Shown: in pieces, positions 32,204 to 40,350 of the stretch
How the letters are laid out: each line of letters begins with the position of its first letter
Position numbering within the stretch: the stretch's first letter is position 1
DNA from: JBOHDX01 sp050700835
GTDB lineage: Bacteria; Actinomycetota; Actinomycetes; Propionibacteriales; Nocardioidaceae
Length of the DNA: 48,106 nt
Assembly: GCA_050700835.1 (NCBI GenBank)
Contig: JBOHDX010000075.1
Location: 1-48,106 of the forward strand
Direction of reading: 5' to 3'
The notes under the pieces: generated by a model
Told to the model about the DNA's origin: nothing
The model's input: only the letters and a program-made list of their open reading frames with translations
Database searches by the model: none
Program-made: the position numbers and the translations under genes

Positions 32204-33487
32204 ATGCGCCTTACCTCTCGCACCGCGCGAGCCGCTGTGGTGGTGGCAGGCACCGCACTTACGCTCGCCGCCTGCGGCAGCAGCAGCCCCTCGACGACAA
32301 GCCCCTCGACGACCACGACCACGGGCAGCTCCGGCGGCGGATCAGGCAGCACGTCTCCGCTGATCATCGGCACGCTGCTCCCGCAGACCGGCGACCTCGC
32401 CTTCCTGGGACCCCCGGAGTTCGCCGGTGTGGGTCTCGCGATCAAGGACATCAACAAGGCCGGCGGCGTTCTCGGCAAGCCGGTGCAGGAGAAGAAGGCC
32501 GACTCCGGAGACGGCACGCCCAACATCGCGCCGGGCAACACCACAGACCTGCTCGACGCGGGCTCACAGGTGATCGTCGGCGCGGCCTCGTCGAGCGTCT
32601 CGCTGAGCGTGATCGACCAGATCACCGGCGCCGGTGTCGTGCAGATCTCGCCGGCGAACACCTCGACGGCGTTCGACACCTACAACGACCACGGCCTCTA
32701 CTTCCGGACCGCTCCGTCAGACGTGCTCCAAGGAGCCGTGATGGCCAACCTCATCGCGTCCGACGGGCACAGCAACATCGCCATCCTGGCCCGGCAGGAC
32801 TCCTACGGTGAGGCGCTTGCAACGCAGGTTGACAAGGTCTTCACCCAGAACGGCGGCACCGTCGTCCAGAAGGTGTTGTACCAAGCGGACGCGGCAACGT
32901 TCGGCTCCGAGGTCCAGAAGATCGCCTCGTCCCACCCGGACGCGATCCTTGCGATCTCGTTCGACGAGATCAAGAAGATCATTCCCCAGATGATCCAGGA
33001 CGGCATCGGACCCAAGAACGTCCAGATCTACTTCACCGACGGCGACACCGCTGACTACTCGAAGGACTTCCCGAAGGGCACGCTCACTGGTGTCCGGGCG
33101 ACGTACCCAGGTGCGGAGCTGACGAACGACTTCAAGCAGAGGCTGTTGACCCAGGACCCGTCGCTGACCAGCTTCACCTACGGTCCCGAGTCGTACGACG
33201 CGGTGGTGCTGGCGGCGCTCGCTGCCGACGCTGCCGGCAGCACGAAGGGCACCGACATCTCCAAGAACCTCCAAGCCGTGAGCGAGGGGGGCACAAAGTG
33301 CACCGACTACGCCACCTGCGCCCAGATGATCAAGGCCGGCAAGGACATCAACTACGAGGGTGTCTCCGGCCCGATCGACTTCAACTCCACGGGCAGCCCG
33401 TCCGCGGCCACCATCGGCATCTTCCAGTACGCCGCCGACAACAATTTCCACAACGTCAAGTACGTGACGGGTCAGATCGCCCAGTGA
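32204..33487 (+). CDS. livK: branched-chain amino acid ABC transporter substrate-binding lipoprotein
   Basis: Captures branched-chain amino acids or related compounds outside the membrane for LivHMGF. 427 residues. A lipobox LTLAAC places the lipidated Cys at residue 24, followed by a Ser/Thr/Gly-rich linker. The periplasmic-binding fold type I starts at IIGTLLPQTGDLAFLGPPE, and ISPANTSTAFD and DSYGEALATQVDKVF are typical of the Peripla_BP_6 family. ATG 32204 has an excellent CGGAGGA site just upstream. The permease and ATPase genes are convergent and begin 1 kb away, separated by a terminator and a degraded segment. Exact ligand cannot be read from the sequence. Confidence 0.94.
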   Translation: MRLTSRTARAAVVVAGTALTLAACGSSSPSTTSPSTTTTTGSSGGGSGSTSPLIIGTLLPQTGDLAFLGPPEFAGVGLAIKDINKAGGVLGKPVQEKKADSGDGTPNIAPGNTTDLLDAGSQVIVGAASSSVSLSVIDQITGAGVVQISPANTSTAFDTYNDHGLYFRTAPSDVLQGAVMANLIASDGHSNIAILARQDSYGEALATQVDKVFTQNGGTVVQKVLYQADAATFGSEVQKIASSHPDAILAISFDEIKKIIPQMIQDGIGPKNVQIYFTDGDTADYSKDFPKGTLTGVRATYPGAELTNDFKQRLLTQDPSLTSFTYGPESYDAVVLAALAADAAGSTKGTDISKNLQAVSEGGTKCTDYATCAQMIKAGKDINYEGVSGPIDFNSTGSPSAATIGIFQYAADNNFHNVKYVTGQIAQ

Positions 33488-33513
33488 CGGACTGACGATC
33501 CACCCAGCAGGTC

Positions 33514-33548
33514 GAGGGCCTCGGCGGAAACCAGCCGCCGGGGCCCTC
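33514..33548 (+). terminator. strong hairpin terminator after livK
   Basis: Arms GAGGGCCTCGGCGG (33514-33527) and CCGCCGGGGCCCTC (33535-33548) pair over 14 bp with one G-T pair and a 7-nt loop. It starts 27 nt after the livK stop. There is no long T run, as is usual in high-GC Actinobacteria. Confidence 0.8.
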
Positions 33549-33721
33549 AACCCTGCTTTCCGCAGCTGCGACCACGCCGGTGCTACCACGGCCAACGCAG
33601 CCAGCCCCTAAGAACCTCCCGGTCGCACGGTGGAACCTGCACACCCACAGTCAACGTCATACATCATGATCAAGCCGTACGATCGGCGCATTGCTGAGAG
33701 TGGCTAAGCAGGATGTGCGAT
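33549..33721. other. intergenic stretch after livK with no recognised gene
   Basis: No ORF with family features and no repeat shared with the rest of the window was seen here. From about 33640 the sequence becomes clearly less GC-rich than its surroundings, and this continues into the broken gene that follows. Confidence 0.6.
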
Positions 33722-34446
33722 ATGCGTGGACTGTCGGGAAAGATCAGAAATAGAGCCCCGAGGGAGGAGACCGCCTCGTCCCGCGCCGACAGAGGCCGCT
33801 GATTGTGGCGCTGGCAATGCTTGGAGTCGCCGCTGTCGTCGTAGCGAGTTGGTCGTTGTCGAAAGCGGTACCTGATCGTCAAGCATCCGGCGCTAGTCAG
33901 GTCGTCGAACCCCAAGAACCCAGCGTTGCACCCTCGGCACAGCCAGCTCCCTATGCCACGACCAGGACTGCATATCCGCAAACGGGCGTCGACAACGCTG
34001 TGGCGCTTACTCTTTCGGGAATGCCGAAAGCCGACTTCAAGGAGTTGAGCGTTCAACCAAACGTCAACGGGGATGGTTCTTCACAATACTTGATGCACGC
34101 AACTGTTGCCACTAACTCTGCGAAACGGACCGACCGAAGCGATCAACGGACGACTCGAACACCTCCGCGGCTCTGCCTTGGGGTTCCGCAACCTCGCCAA
34201 CTACATCGCCCGGTCGCTCTTGGAAACCGGAGGGTTCAGGCCGCGACTACACCCCGGATTGTGAAGAGCCGGTTTCCCTATGAAGGCACCTATCTCGAGG
34301 TGGTTGGTCCGGACGGATCGACGCTCGTCGTGACCGCGACGGCCTTCAGGGCCGGCACGAGCATCAGCGCGCACGTCTCCGGCCAGGACGGTATTGTGAC
34401 GAGTGGTGGTTCTCTGCCGCGATTCCGGCACAAGGCTCACGGCTAA
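33722..34446 (+). pseudogene. broken membrane-anchored protein gene of atypical composition
   Basis: Not recognised. A plausible start is ATG 33722 (MRGLSGKIRNRAPREE), with AGGA about 8 nt upstream, but this frame stops at 33800-33802. The frame one base back continues from there with RPLIVALAMLGVAAVVVAS, a membrane anchor, so a one-base deletion near 33795 is likely. The continuing frame runs through an extracytoplasmic region (LSVQPNVNGDGSSQYLMHAT), then across an ISL3 transposase fragment read out of frame (about 34112-34270). It resumes with YEGTYLEVVGPDGSTLVVTA and stops at 34446. Codon use in 33805-34110 is much richer in A/T than the neighbours, suggesting transfer. The last part might instead belong to a different gene. 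Confidence 0.55.
34121..34270 (+). mobile_element. right end of an ISL3-family insertion sequence (transposase C-terminus)
   Basis: In the frame ending at TGA 34262-34264 the sequence encodes NGPTEAINGRLEHLRGSALG, then FRNLANYIARSLLETGGFRP and RLHPGL. This is the C-terminus of DDE transposases of the ISL3 family. The stop runs into GAAGAGCC (34263-34270), which matches the inward end of ISL3 terminal repeats (GGCTCTTC read from the outside). No left end and no upstream transposase domain are present, so only about 150 bp remain. Confidence 0.8.
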
Positions 34447-34456
34447 CGAAGCGGTG

Positions 34457-35296
34457 CTACGACGCCTTGCCGAGGGTGCCGAGATAGAGCTCGATCACCT
34501 TCGGGTCGTTGATCAGGTCGCGGCCTGAGGCGGTGTACGCGTTGCGGCCCTGGTCGAGGACGTACCCGCGGTCACAGATCTGCAGGCACCGCCGGGCGTT
34601 CTGCTCCACCATGACCACAGACACGCCGGCCTTGTTGATCTTGCGAGTCTGGACGAACACCTCGTCCTGCATCACCGGGGACAGCCCCGCGGACGGCTCG
34701 TCCAGCAACAGCACGTGCGGCTCCATCATCAGGGCACGCCCCATGGCCACCATCTGCCGCTCGCCGCCGGACAGCGACCCAGCCCGCTGCTTGCGCCGGT
34801 CGGCCAGCGCCGGGAACAGCTCGGCCACGAACGTGAAGCGCTTGTTGAAGCTCTTGGGCCGCTGGTACGAGCCCATCTGGAGGTTCTCCTCGATCGTCAG
34901 GCTCGGGAACACGTTGTTCGTCTGCGGGACGAAGCCGATTCCCTTGTGCACCAGCACGTCCGCACGCAGATTGGTGATCTCAACGCCCGCCAGCAGCACC
35001 TCGCCCTCCTGCACCTTGACCAGACCGAAGAGCGCCTTCAGCAAGGTGGACTTGCCCGCGCCGTTGGGGCCGATGATGCCGACCAGCTCCCCCTCGTGGC
35101 AGTACAGGTCGCAGCTGTTGAGGATGTTGACGCCGGGGATGTAGCCGGCGACGAGGTTGTCGGCGCGCAGAATGGCGCCGTCGGCGGCGGCGAGGTGCGC
35201 GCGACGCTGGTCGGTCATCGGCTGGTCGTCACGTGGCGCGACCGAGGCGGTCACGTCGGGAACCTTCGGCCCGATGGGCTGCGTCGCGTCGCTCAT
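34457..35296 (-). CDS. livF: branched-chain amino acid ABC transporter ATPase LivF
   Basis: One of two cytoplasmic ATPases of the Liv system. 279 residues. Walker A is GPNGAGKST, the signature LSGGERQMVAMGRALM, Walker B HVLLLDEPSAGLSP and the switch region VVMVEQNAR, typical of LivF. It carries an N-terminal extension of about 40 residues before the ATPase core (ILRADNLVAGYIPGVNIL). The ATG overlaps the livG stop by 4 nt. It is the last gene of the operon, ending 10 bp from the broken gene on the other strand. Confidence 0.95.
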   Translation of the reverse strand: MSDATQPIGPKVPDVTASVAPRDDQPMTDQRRAHLAAADGAILRADNLVAGYIPGVNILNSCDLYCHEGELVGIIGPNGAGKSTLLKALFGLVKVQEGEVLLAGVEITNLRADVLVHKGIGFVPQTNNVFPSLTIEENLQMGSYQRPKSFNKRFTFVAELFPALADRRKQRAGSLSGGERQMVAMGRALMMEPHVLLLDEPSAGLSPVMQDEVFVQTRKINKAGVSVVMVEQNARRCLQICDRGYVLDQGRNAYTASGRDLINDPKVIELYLGTLGKAS

Positions 35297-36246
35297 GCGC
35301 TGCCTTCCTCCGCGGGGTCTGCGGCCTGCGCGGCCTCCTGACGGGCTTCCTCGTGCGCGAGAGTCTCCTCCAGCCGGGCCTCCTCCTGTTCGAGGGTCAG
35401 GTCGGAGTCGTGGTGCGCACCGAGGTAGGCGTCGATGACCGCCTGGTTCCGCATCACCGAGTCCGGAGGACCTTCGGCGACGATCTTGCCGGCGGCCATC
35501 ACGACCACCCAGTCGGAGATGTCGCGCACCATGTCCATGTCGTGCTCGACGAAGAGTACGGAACGCCCTTCGTCGCGCAGTGACTTCACGTGGCTGAGCA
35601 GGGACTGCTTCAACGCCGGGTTCACGCCGGCCATGGGCTCGTCGAGCATGATCAGTTCCGGGTCGACCATCAGGGCCCGGGCCATCTCCAGCAGCTTGCG
35701 CTGCCCACCCGACAGCGACCCGGCGTAGTCCTCGCGCTTGGTGTCGAGCTTGAACCGTGCCAACAGGTCATCGGCCCGCCGGGTGTTCTGGTCCTCCTCC
35801 GACCGCCATAGCGCCCCGAACATGGCCCGCAGGAACTTCTCGCCACTCTGGTCGGTGGCGCCCAGGCGCATGTTCTCGATCACGGTCAGCTTGCTGAGCA
35901 CCTTGGTCAGCTGGAAGGTGCGCACCATGCCTTGACGGGCCACCTTGTACGGCGGGAGGCGCTTGAGGCTCCGGCCGTTGAACGACCAGTCACCACTGTT
36001 CGGCTGGTCGAACCCCGTCAGCAGGTTGAAGAACGTCGTCTTGCCCGCACCGTTGGGCCCGATCAGCGCAGTGATCACGCCGCGCTGGAACTCCACGTGG
36101 TCGACGTCGACCGCCGTGAGGCCACCGAACTGGCGGGTCACGTTGTCTGCAACGACGATCGGGTCAGGTTTCGCCGCCCCAGGCTCATGCGGTACGCCGG
36201 CGAGGCCGACTCTCCCTGTGCTGGTCGCCACGGTCTCAGCGCTCAT
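35293..36246 (-). CDS. livG: branched-chain amino acid ABC transporter ATPase LivG
   Basis: The second ATPase of the Liv system. 317 residues. Walker A GPNGAGKTTFFNLLTG, signature LSGGQRKLLEMARALM, Walker B ELIMLDEPMAGVNP and FVEHDMDMV are the LivG pattern. The C-terminus has an Ala/Glu-rich tail of about 35 residues (EQEEARLEETLAHEEAR), probably helical and beyond the family core. ATG 36246 overlaps the end of livM by 11 nt, and its stop overlaps livF as ATGA. Confidence 0.95.
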   Translation of the reverse strand: MSAETVATSTGRVGLAGVPHEPGAAKPDPIVVADNVTRQFGGLTAVDVDHVEFQRGVITALIGPNGAGKTTFFNLLTGFDQPNSGDWSFNGRSLKRLPPYKVARQGMVRTFQLTKVLSKLTVIENMRLGATDQSGEKFLRAMFGALWRSEEDQNTRRADDLLARFKLDTKREDYAGSLSGGQRKLLEMARALMVDPELIMLDEPMAGVNPALKQSLLSHVKSLRDEGRSVLFVEHDMDMVRDISDWVVVMAAGKIVAEGPPDSVMRNQAVIDAYLGAHHDSDLTLEQEEARLEETLAHEEARQEAAQAADPAEEGSA

Positions 36247-37231
36247 CGAGAGCCAGCTCCTTGCGGTCTCCGAAGATGCCTTGCGGCCGGTACACCATCA
36301 GCAGCATCAGTGCCGCGCCGACCAGGATGAACTGCATGACGCCGGCCTGGATGCTGGTCATCACCCAGCTCGGGATCAACGGGCCGTTGCCGGCGGTCGC
36401 CTGGGTGAAGAAGTTGGTCGCGAAGGAGATAAGGAACCAGAAGATGATGGCTCCGACGACCGGCCCGAGCACCCGTGCCGCGCCGCCGATCAGCAGCACC
36501 GTGTAGGCGAAGAAGGTCGTGTCGGTTGCGAAGTTGTCCGGGTTGATCGCGGCCTGCCGCGCGCACAGCAGGAACCCTGCGAGCGCACCGAACAGGCCGC
36601 CGAGGATCAGCGACTGCATCTTGTAGGCATAGACGTTCTTGCCGAGCGACCGTACCGCGTCCTCGTCCTCGCGGATCGACTTCAGCACCCGTCCCCATGG
36701 GCTGCGCATCAGCAGCCAGACCATGACGCACGCCAGCGCGACCAGGATCCAGCCGACGGTGACCGTCCACGCATCGGTGGGTCTCAGGCTGAACAGTCCC
36801 AGGTTGATGGTGGAGTGGTAGGGGTTGAGCGAGAAGAAGCTGCCCATGAACTGCTGCAGGCCGTCTCGGCCGCCGAACTGGTCGTGCAGCGTCACCGAGC
36901 CCACCAGGATGCGTAATATCTCCGCCGCGGCGATGGTCACGATGGCGAGGTAGTCGGCCCGCAACCGCAGCGTCGGGATCCCCAGCAGCAGCGCCAGCAC
37001 AACCGACGCCAGGAGGCCGATGATCAGACCGAGCCAGAACGGCAGTCCCCAGGTGGTGACACTGGCAGCCAACCCGTACGACGCGACCAGCATGAAGCCG
37101 GCCTGGCCGAAGTTCAGCAGACCGGTGTAGCCGAAGTGGACGTTGAGGCCGATCGCCGCCATCGCGTAGACGACGGCGTCGGGGCCGAACGCCGAGCGCA
37201 ACGAGTTGTGCATGATCGCCAACCAGTCCAT
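36236..37231 (-). CDS. livM: branched-chain amino acid ABC transporter permease LivM
   Basis: A 331-residue integral membrane permease with about eight to ten hydrophobic segments. GLNVHFGYTGLLNFGQAGFM is the conserved N-terminal LivM segment; LRADYLAIVTIAAAEILRI and SPWGRVLKSIREDEDAVRSL carry the coupling-loop type motif contacting the ATPases. ATG 37231 has AAAGGA about 7 nt upstream. It follows livH by 42 nt. Confidence 0.95.
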   Translation of the reverse strand: MDWLAIMHNSLRSAFGPDAVVYAMAAIGLNVHFGYTGLLNFGQAGFMLVASYGLAASVTTWGLPFWLGLIIGLLASVVLALLLGIPTLRLRADYLAIVTIAAAEILRILVGSVTLHDQFGGRDGLQQFMGSFFSLNPYHSTINLGLFSLRPTDAWTVTVGWILVALACVMVWLLMRSPWGRVLKSIREDEDAVRSLGKNVYAYKMQSLILGGLFGALAGFLLCARQAAINPDNFATDTTFFAYTVLLIGGAARVLGPVVGAIIFWFLISFATNFFTQATAGNGPLIPSWVMTSIQAGVMQFILVGAALMLLMVYRPQGIFGDRKELALDER

Positions 37232-37273
37232 ACCGGGTCCTTTCTGCCGGTGCTGCGTGCTGCTCGATCGGGG

Positions 37274-38641
37274 TCAGCCGACGCGTTGGGCGCGCCCGAG
37301 CAATCCCTGTGGACGGATGACGAGGATGACGACGAGGACGCCCAGAGCGCCGATGTACTTGAGCTCGTCGGGGATGATCAAGGTGGACATCTCGATCCCG
37401 ATCCCGACGATGAGGCTGCCGGCCATCGCACCCCAGATGGTTCCCAGCCCGCCGAGAGTGACCGCCGCGAACACCAGCAGCAGGATGTGGAAACCCATCT
37501 GGTAGTCGACCTGCTGGTCGACGCCCAGCAACACCCCGGACAACGCGGCGAGGCCGGTGCCGAACACCCACACCATCGACACGATCCCGTTGACGTTGAT
37601 GCCGGACGAGGCGGCGAGCGAGGCGTTGTCGGAGACCGCGCGGGTCGCCTTGCCGAGGCGGGTACGTGCCAGCGCGATCGACACGAGCACCAGCACGACG
37701 ATCGCCACGATCATCAGCACAAGCTCCTTGTCGGCGAGCTCGATCGGGCCGTAGTGGCGCGACGTCTGGTCGACGTACTGGCTGTAGGACTTGCTCTCGC
37801 CGCCGAAGATGTACTGGTAGAGGTTGCGTAGCAGCAGACCCATGCCGATCGAGATGATCATCATCGCCAGGTTGCCCGTGCCCCGGCGACGGAGTTGACG
37901 CCAGAACCCGACGTCCTGGAACCAGCCGAGTCCGGCGCAGACCACGACCGCGACGACGCCGGCCGCGATCACACTCAGGTGACCGCCGACCACCAGCAAC
38001 GGCACGCTGCTGACCCCGATGGGCAGCACCTGGTTGAAGAAGTACGCCGCGAGGCCGCCCAGAGTGACCAGCTCGCCGTGAGCGAAGTTGACCAGTCCGG
38101 TGGTGCCGAAGATGAGAGACAGGCCGAGCGAGGCCAGGGCGATGATCAGACCGAACTTCAACCCCGAGACGGCCAGGGCGATGGCCTGGTCGAGCTCCGA
38201 CGTCGTCTTGCGGGTATCCGGCCCGATCGGGAACAGGACGTTGGAGTCGAAGCCGAACATCTGGACGGTGTGCTCGACGTCTTTGGCGTTGGTCAGGAAC
38301 GTCCCCTTGGGCAGCGTCGACACATCGATCTTGGTGACGAACGTGCCGCTCGACGGGACCGCGATCGACACCTTGCCCTGCGCGTTGGTGACGCCGCTCC
38401 CGATCTCCTTGCCGTCCTGCGCCGTCACGGTGATCTTGACCCCGGGCACCGGCGTCCCCCGGGGGTTGGCCTTGGTGGCCTTGGACGTGTTGACCAGGGT
38501 GACGTTGATGTGCGCCCCCTGGCCGGCGCGGGCAACGGCCGAGGACGAGGACGAGTCGGGAGCGTGTGCCGAGGCGGGGGCCGCCAGACACAGCAGCCCG
38601 AAGGCCAGGAATCCGACAATCGCCATGAACCGGACGCGCAC
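37274..38641 (-). CDS. livH: LivH-type permease with an N-terminal exported Ig-like domain
   Basis: 455 residues. The C-terminal part (about 150-455) is a normal LivH permease: SLIFGTTGLVNFAHGELVTL, ARTRLGKATRAVSDN and LGGLGTIWGAMAGSLIVG are conserved. It is preceded by a signal peptide (1-26, cleaving near ASAHA) and a domain of about 100 residues with PVPGVKITVTAQDGKEIGSG and TNAQGKVSIAVPSSG, like carboxypeptidase-regulatory or Ig-like folds, presumably outside the cell. GTG 38641 is the start because AGGAG lies 7 nt upstream; the frame is open to 38782 but unconserved. First gene of livHMGF. Confidence 0.92.
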   Translation of the reverse strand: MRVRFMAIVGFLAFGLLCLAAPASAHAPDSSSSSAVARAGQGAHINVTLVNTSKATKANPRGTPVPGVKITVTAQDGKEIGSGVTNAQGKVSIAVPSSGTFVTKIDVSTLPKGTFLTNAKDVEHTVQMFGFDSNVLFPIGPDTRKTTSELDQAIALAVSGLKFGLIIALASLGLSLIFGTTGLVNFAHGELVTLGGLAAYFFNQVLPIGVSSVPLLVVGGHLSVIAAGVVAVVVCAGLGWFQDVGFWRQLRRRGTGNLAMMIISIGMGLLLRNLYQYIFGGESKSYSQYVDQTSRHYGPIELADKELVLMIVAIVVLVLVSIALARTRLGKATRAVSDNASLAASSGINVNGIVSMVWVFGTGLAALSGVLLGVDQQVDYQMGFHILLLVFAAVTLGGLGTIWGAMAGSLIVGIGIEMSTLIIPDELKYIGALGVLVVILVIRPQGLLGRAQRVG

Positions 38642-38741
38642 TGCTGGACTCCTGTCGTGTCGGCCGGGCGCAGGGGTCTGCGGACGACATGTCGACGTGG
38701 CACACGGACGGATCCGCGCCCTTTCGAGCGGCGTGGCCGGG

Positions 38742-38747
38742 AGCATA
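38742..38747 (-). promoter_or_regulatory. livH: -10 element TATGCT, candidate livHMGF promoter
   Basis: On the minus strand TATGCT lies about 100 nt upstream of the livH GTG. It is the best -10 in the 180-bp gap between the DUF554 gene and livH. No convincing -35. Confidence 0.4.
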
Positions 38748-38800
38748 GCAACGTGGGCGTACCACCGTGGCCGCTGACACATGAGCGTTACCGCGTGTCC

Positions 38801-38831
38801 GTTCCGCCGTGTTCGGGTGGGTCAGCGGAAC
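38801..38831 (-). terminator. weak hairpin at the end of the DUF554 gene
   Basis: GCGGAAC (38825-38831) and GTTCCGC (38801-38807) are 7-bp arms around a 17-nt loop that includes the DUF554 stop codon. It could stop transcription before livH; the loop is large and there is no T tract. Confidence 0.3.
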
Positions 38832-39565
38832 GCGATGACCGCTGCCGTCAGCACGGGGGCGACCGCCAACGCGGGCAGCAGGTCGCCGACGGGGATCTGC
38901 CGGATCCGCAGCAGCCGCAGACCGACTCCTGCCAGCAGCAGACCGCCGGCGGCGGTCAATGCGAGCAGGTGCGGCTCCGGGAGGAAGCCCCCGAGGGCGA
39001 CTCCGACCAGGGTGAGACTCCCCTGCACGACGAACACCGCCAGCGCGGACGCGACGACGCCGGCACCGAGGGAGGCGGCGAACGCGATCGCCGCGAAGCC
39101 GTCGAGAACTGACTTGAGGACCAGTTGCTGTGAGCCCTCGCCGAGGCCGTCCTGCAACGAGCCGAGGATGGTGAGGGGGCCGACGCAGAACACCAGCGAT
39201 GCGGTCACGAAGCCCTCGATGAACCGCTGTCGTGTCTCGCCGCCGCCCCTGGCCAGGTGCGCTTGCAGGAACCCCCCGAAGCCCTCGAGCCGATCCTCGA
39301 TGCGCAACAGCGAGCCGCAGATCCCGCCGATCAGCAGCGAGCCCAGGACGATCAGGACGGGTGCGTCCGCTCCGACCGCGTCGCTGAGTCGCCGGTCGCC
39401 GACGGCGGACGCGCTGAGAGCGGCGATCAGCAACGTCACGAGACCGAGGGCATCGGTCACGACGTCGCGAGTACGTTGCGGCAGCCGGTGGCCCAGCCCG
39501 AGTCCGAGGCTCGAGCCAACCAGCACGGTCGCCACGTTGATCGTCGTACCGGCGCCGATGAACAC
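38822..39565 (-). CDS. DUF554 family membrane protein
   Basis: A 247-residue protein with about seven hydrophobic segments. The start FIGAGTTINVATVLVGSSLG, the central FIEGFVTASLVFCVGPLTILG and VLKSVLDGFAAIAFAASLG are the characteristic blocks of DUF554. The function is unknown; a transport role has been suggested only by its membrane nature. GTG 39565 has GAGGAG upstream at good spacing. It is in the same direction as livHMGF but separated by 180 bp, and divergent from the GNAT gene. Confidence 0.92.
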   Translation of the reverse strand: MFIGAGTTINVATVLVGSSLGLGLGHRLPQRTRDVVTDALGLVTLLIAALSASAVGDRRLSDAVGADAPVLIVLGSLLIGGICGSLLRIEDRLEGFGGFLQAHLARGGGETRQRFIEGFVTASLVFCVGPLTILGSLQDGLGEGSQQLVLKSVLDGFAAIAFAASLGAGVVASALAVFVVQGSLTLVGVALGGFLPEPHLLALTAAGGLLLAGVGLRLLRIRQIPVGDLLPALAVAPVLTAAVIAFR

Positions 39566-39642
39566 GCAGGCTCCTCACACTGGGGTACGACGGGCTCCGG
39601 GCATCTCGACAGGTGTCTCGACCGGGCTGCGGATATCCGGCG

Positions 39643-39648
39643 TAGTGT
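39643..39648 (+). promoter_or_regulatory. -10 element TAGTGT upstream of the GNAT gene
   Basis: TAGTGT lies 60 nt before the TTG start, within the 143-bp divergent gap shared with the DUF554 gene. Moderate support only. Confidence 0.35.
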
Positions 39649-39708
39649 GTCACCGCCCGCGCGATCTCGTCGTCGAGAGGCCGGTGCAGCGACGAAAGGA
39701 GCACCGCG

Positions 39709-40341
39709 TTGTCGCGAGCCACCGTCACCGTTCGCAGCGCGACCACTGACGACGCCGAGGCCCTGGTGGTGGTCTGGGGCGACTCCTCCTCCAAAGCGGC
39801 CCATCCCCGGATCGGTGCCGAAGCGCTCGGTCCCGAGCCGCTCGGTGCCGAGAGTGACGACTCGTGGCTCAGCCCGCAGGTTCAAGAGGCGACCGCCGCG
39901 ATCGGACGGGTCGCCGCGGACCCGAGTGAGCGCCTCCTGGTGGCCGAGGTCGAGGGAACCATCGTGGGGGCCGTGCACCTGCGACGTGGGCCGATCTCAC
40001 CCGTGAGCCTGCTGGAGGCTGTGTTCGTGTCACACCTGCACGTGCTGCCGCTCCACCGCCGTCGCGGTGTGGCCTCCGCGCTCCTCGGTCACGCGACGGC
40101 CTGGGCGGACGAGAAGGACACGCCGCACCTGATGGCCGGCGCGCCGGCCAACGCGCGTGAGGCGAACCGGTTCCTTGCCCGCCTCGGCTTCTGCCAGGTC
40201 GCGGTGATCCGGGGGACGCCGGTCAGCTCGCTTCGCGGTCGCCTCGCCGGACTGGCGACCGGATCGCCGTCGACGGGCCGGCTGATCGCGCGGCGTCGTT
40301 CGCTGCGGCGGCGCGACTCGGTTGTCGGGGCCGCTGACTAG
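39709..40341 (+). CDS. GNAT family N-acetyltransferase
   Basis: A 210-residue acetyl-CoA-dependent acetyltransferase of unknown acceptor. The core strand-turn-helix LHVLPLHRRRGVASALLGHA contains the acetyl-CoA loop R-R-R-G-V-A (R/Q-x-x-G-x-G/A), and NAREANRFLARLGF is the typical fourth motif. The C-terminus is Arg-rich. The TTG start at 39709 has AAAGGAG 8 nt upstream; there is no nearby ATG or GTG in frame with better support. Its TAG stop forms the first half of the polA -10. Confidence 0.88.
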   Translation: MSRATVTVRSATTDDAEALVVVWGDSSSKAAHPRIGAEALGPEPLGAESDDSWLSPQVQEATAAIGRVAADPSERLLVAEVEGTIVGAVHLRRGPISPVSLLEAVFVSHLHVLPLHRRRGVASALLGHATAWADEKDTPHLMAGAPANAREANRFLARLGFCQVAVIRGTPVSSLRGRLAGLATGSPSTGRLIARRRSLRRRDSVVGAAD

Positions 40342-40344
40342 AGT
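40339..40344 (+). promoter_or_regulatory. -10 element TAGAGT, leaderless promoter of polA, overlapping a stop codon
   Basis: TAGAGT ends 6 nt before the polA GTG at 40351. Its first three bases are the TAG stop of the GNAT gene. Confidence 0.58.
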
Positions 40345-40350
40345 CGTGGG

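Noticed and set aside
33670..34056. 128-codon minus-strand frame opposite the broken gene
   Set aside because: No start signals or family motifs; it crosses the region where the plus-strand frame shows a membrane anchor.
36243..39794. An open frame of 1183 codons on the minus strand across the liv region
   Set aside because: It is a high-GC shadow of livM, livH and DUF554 in another frame, very rich in Arg/Pro/Gly with no family features.
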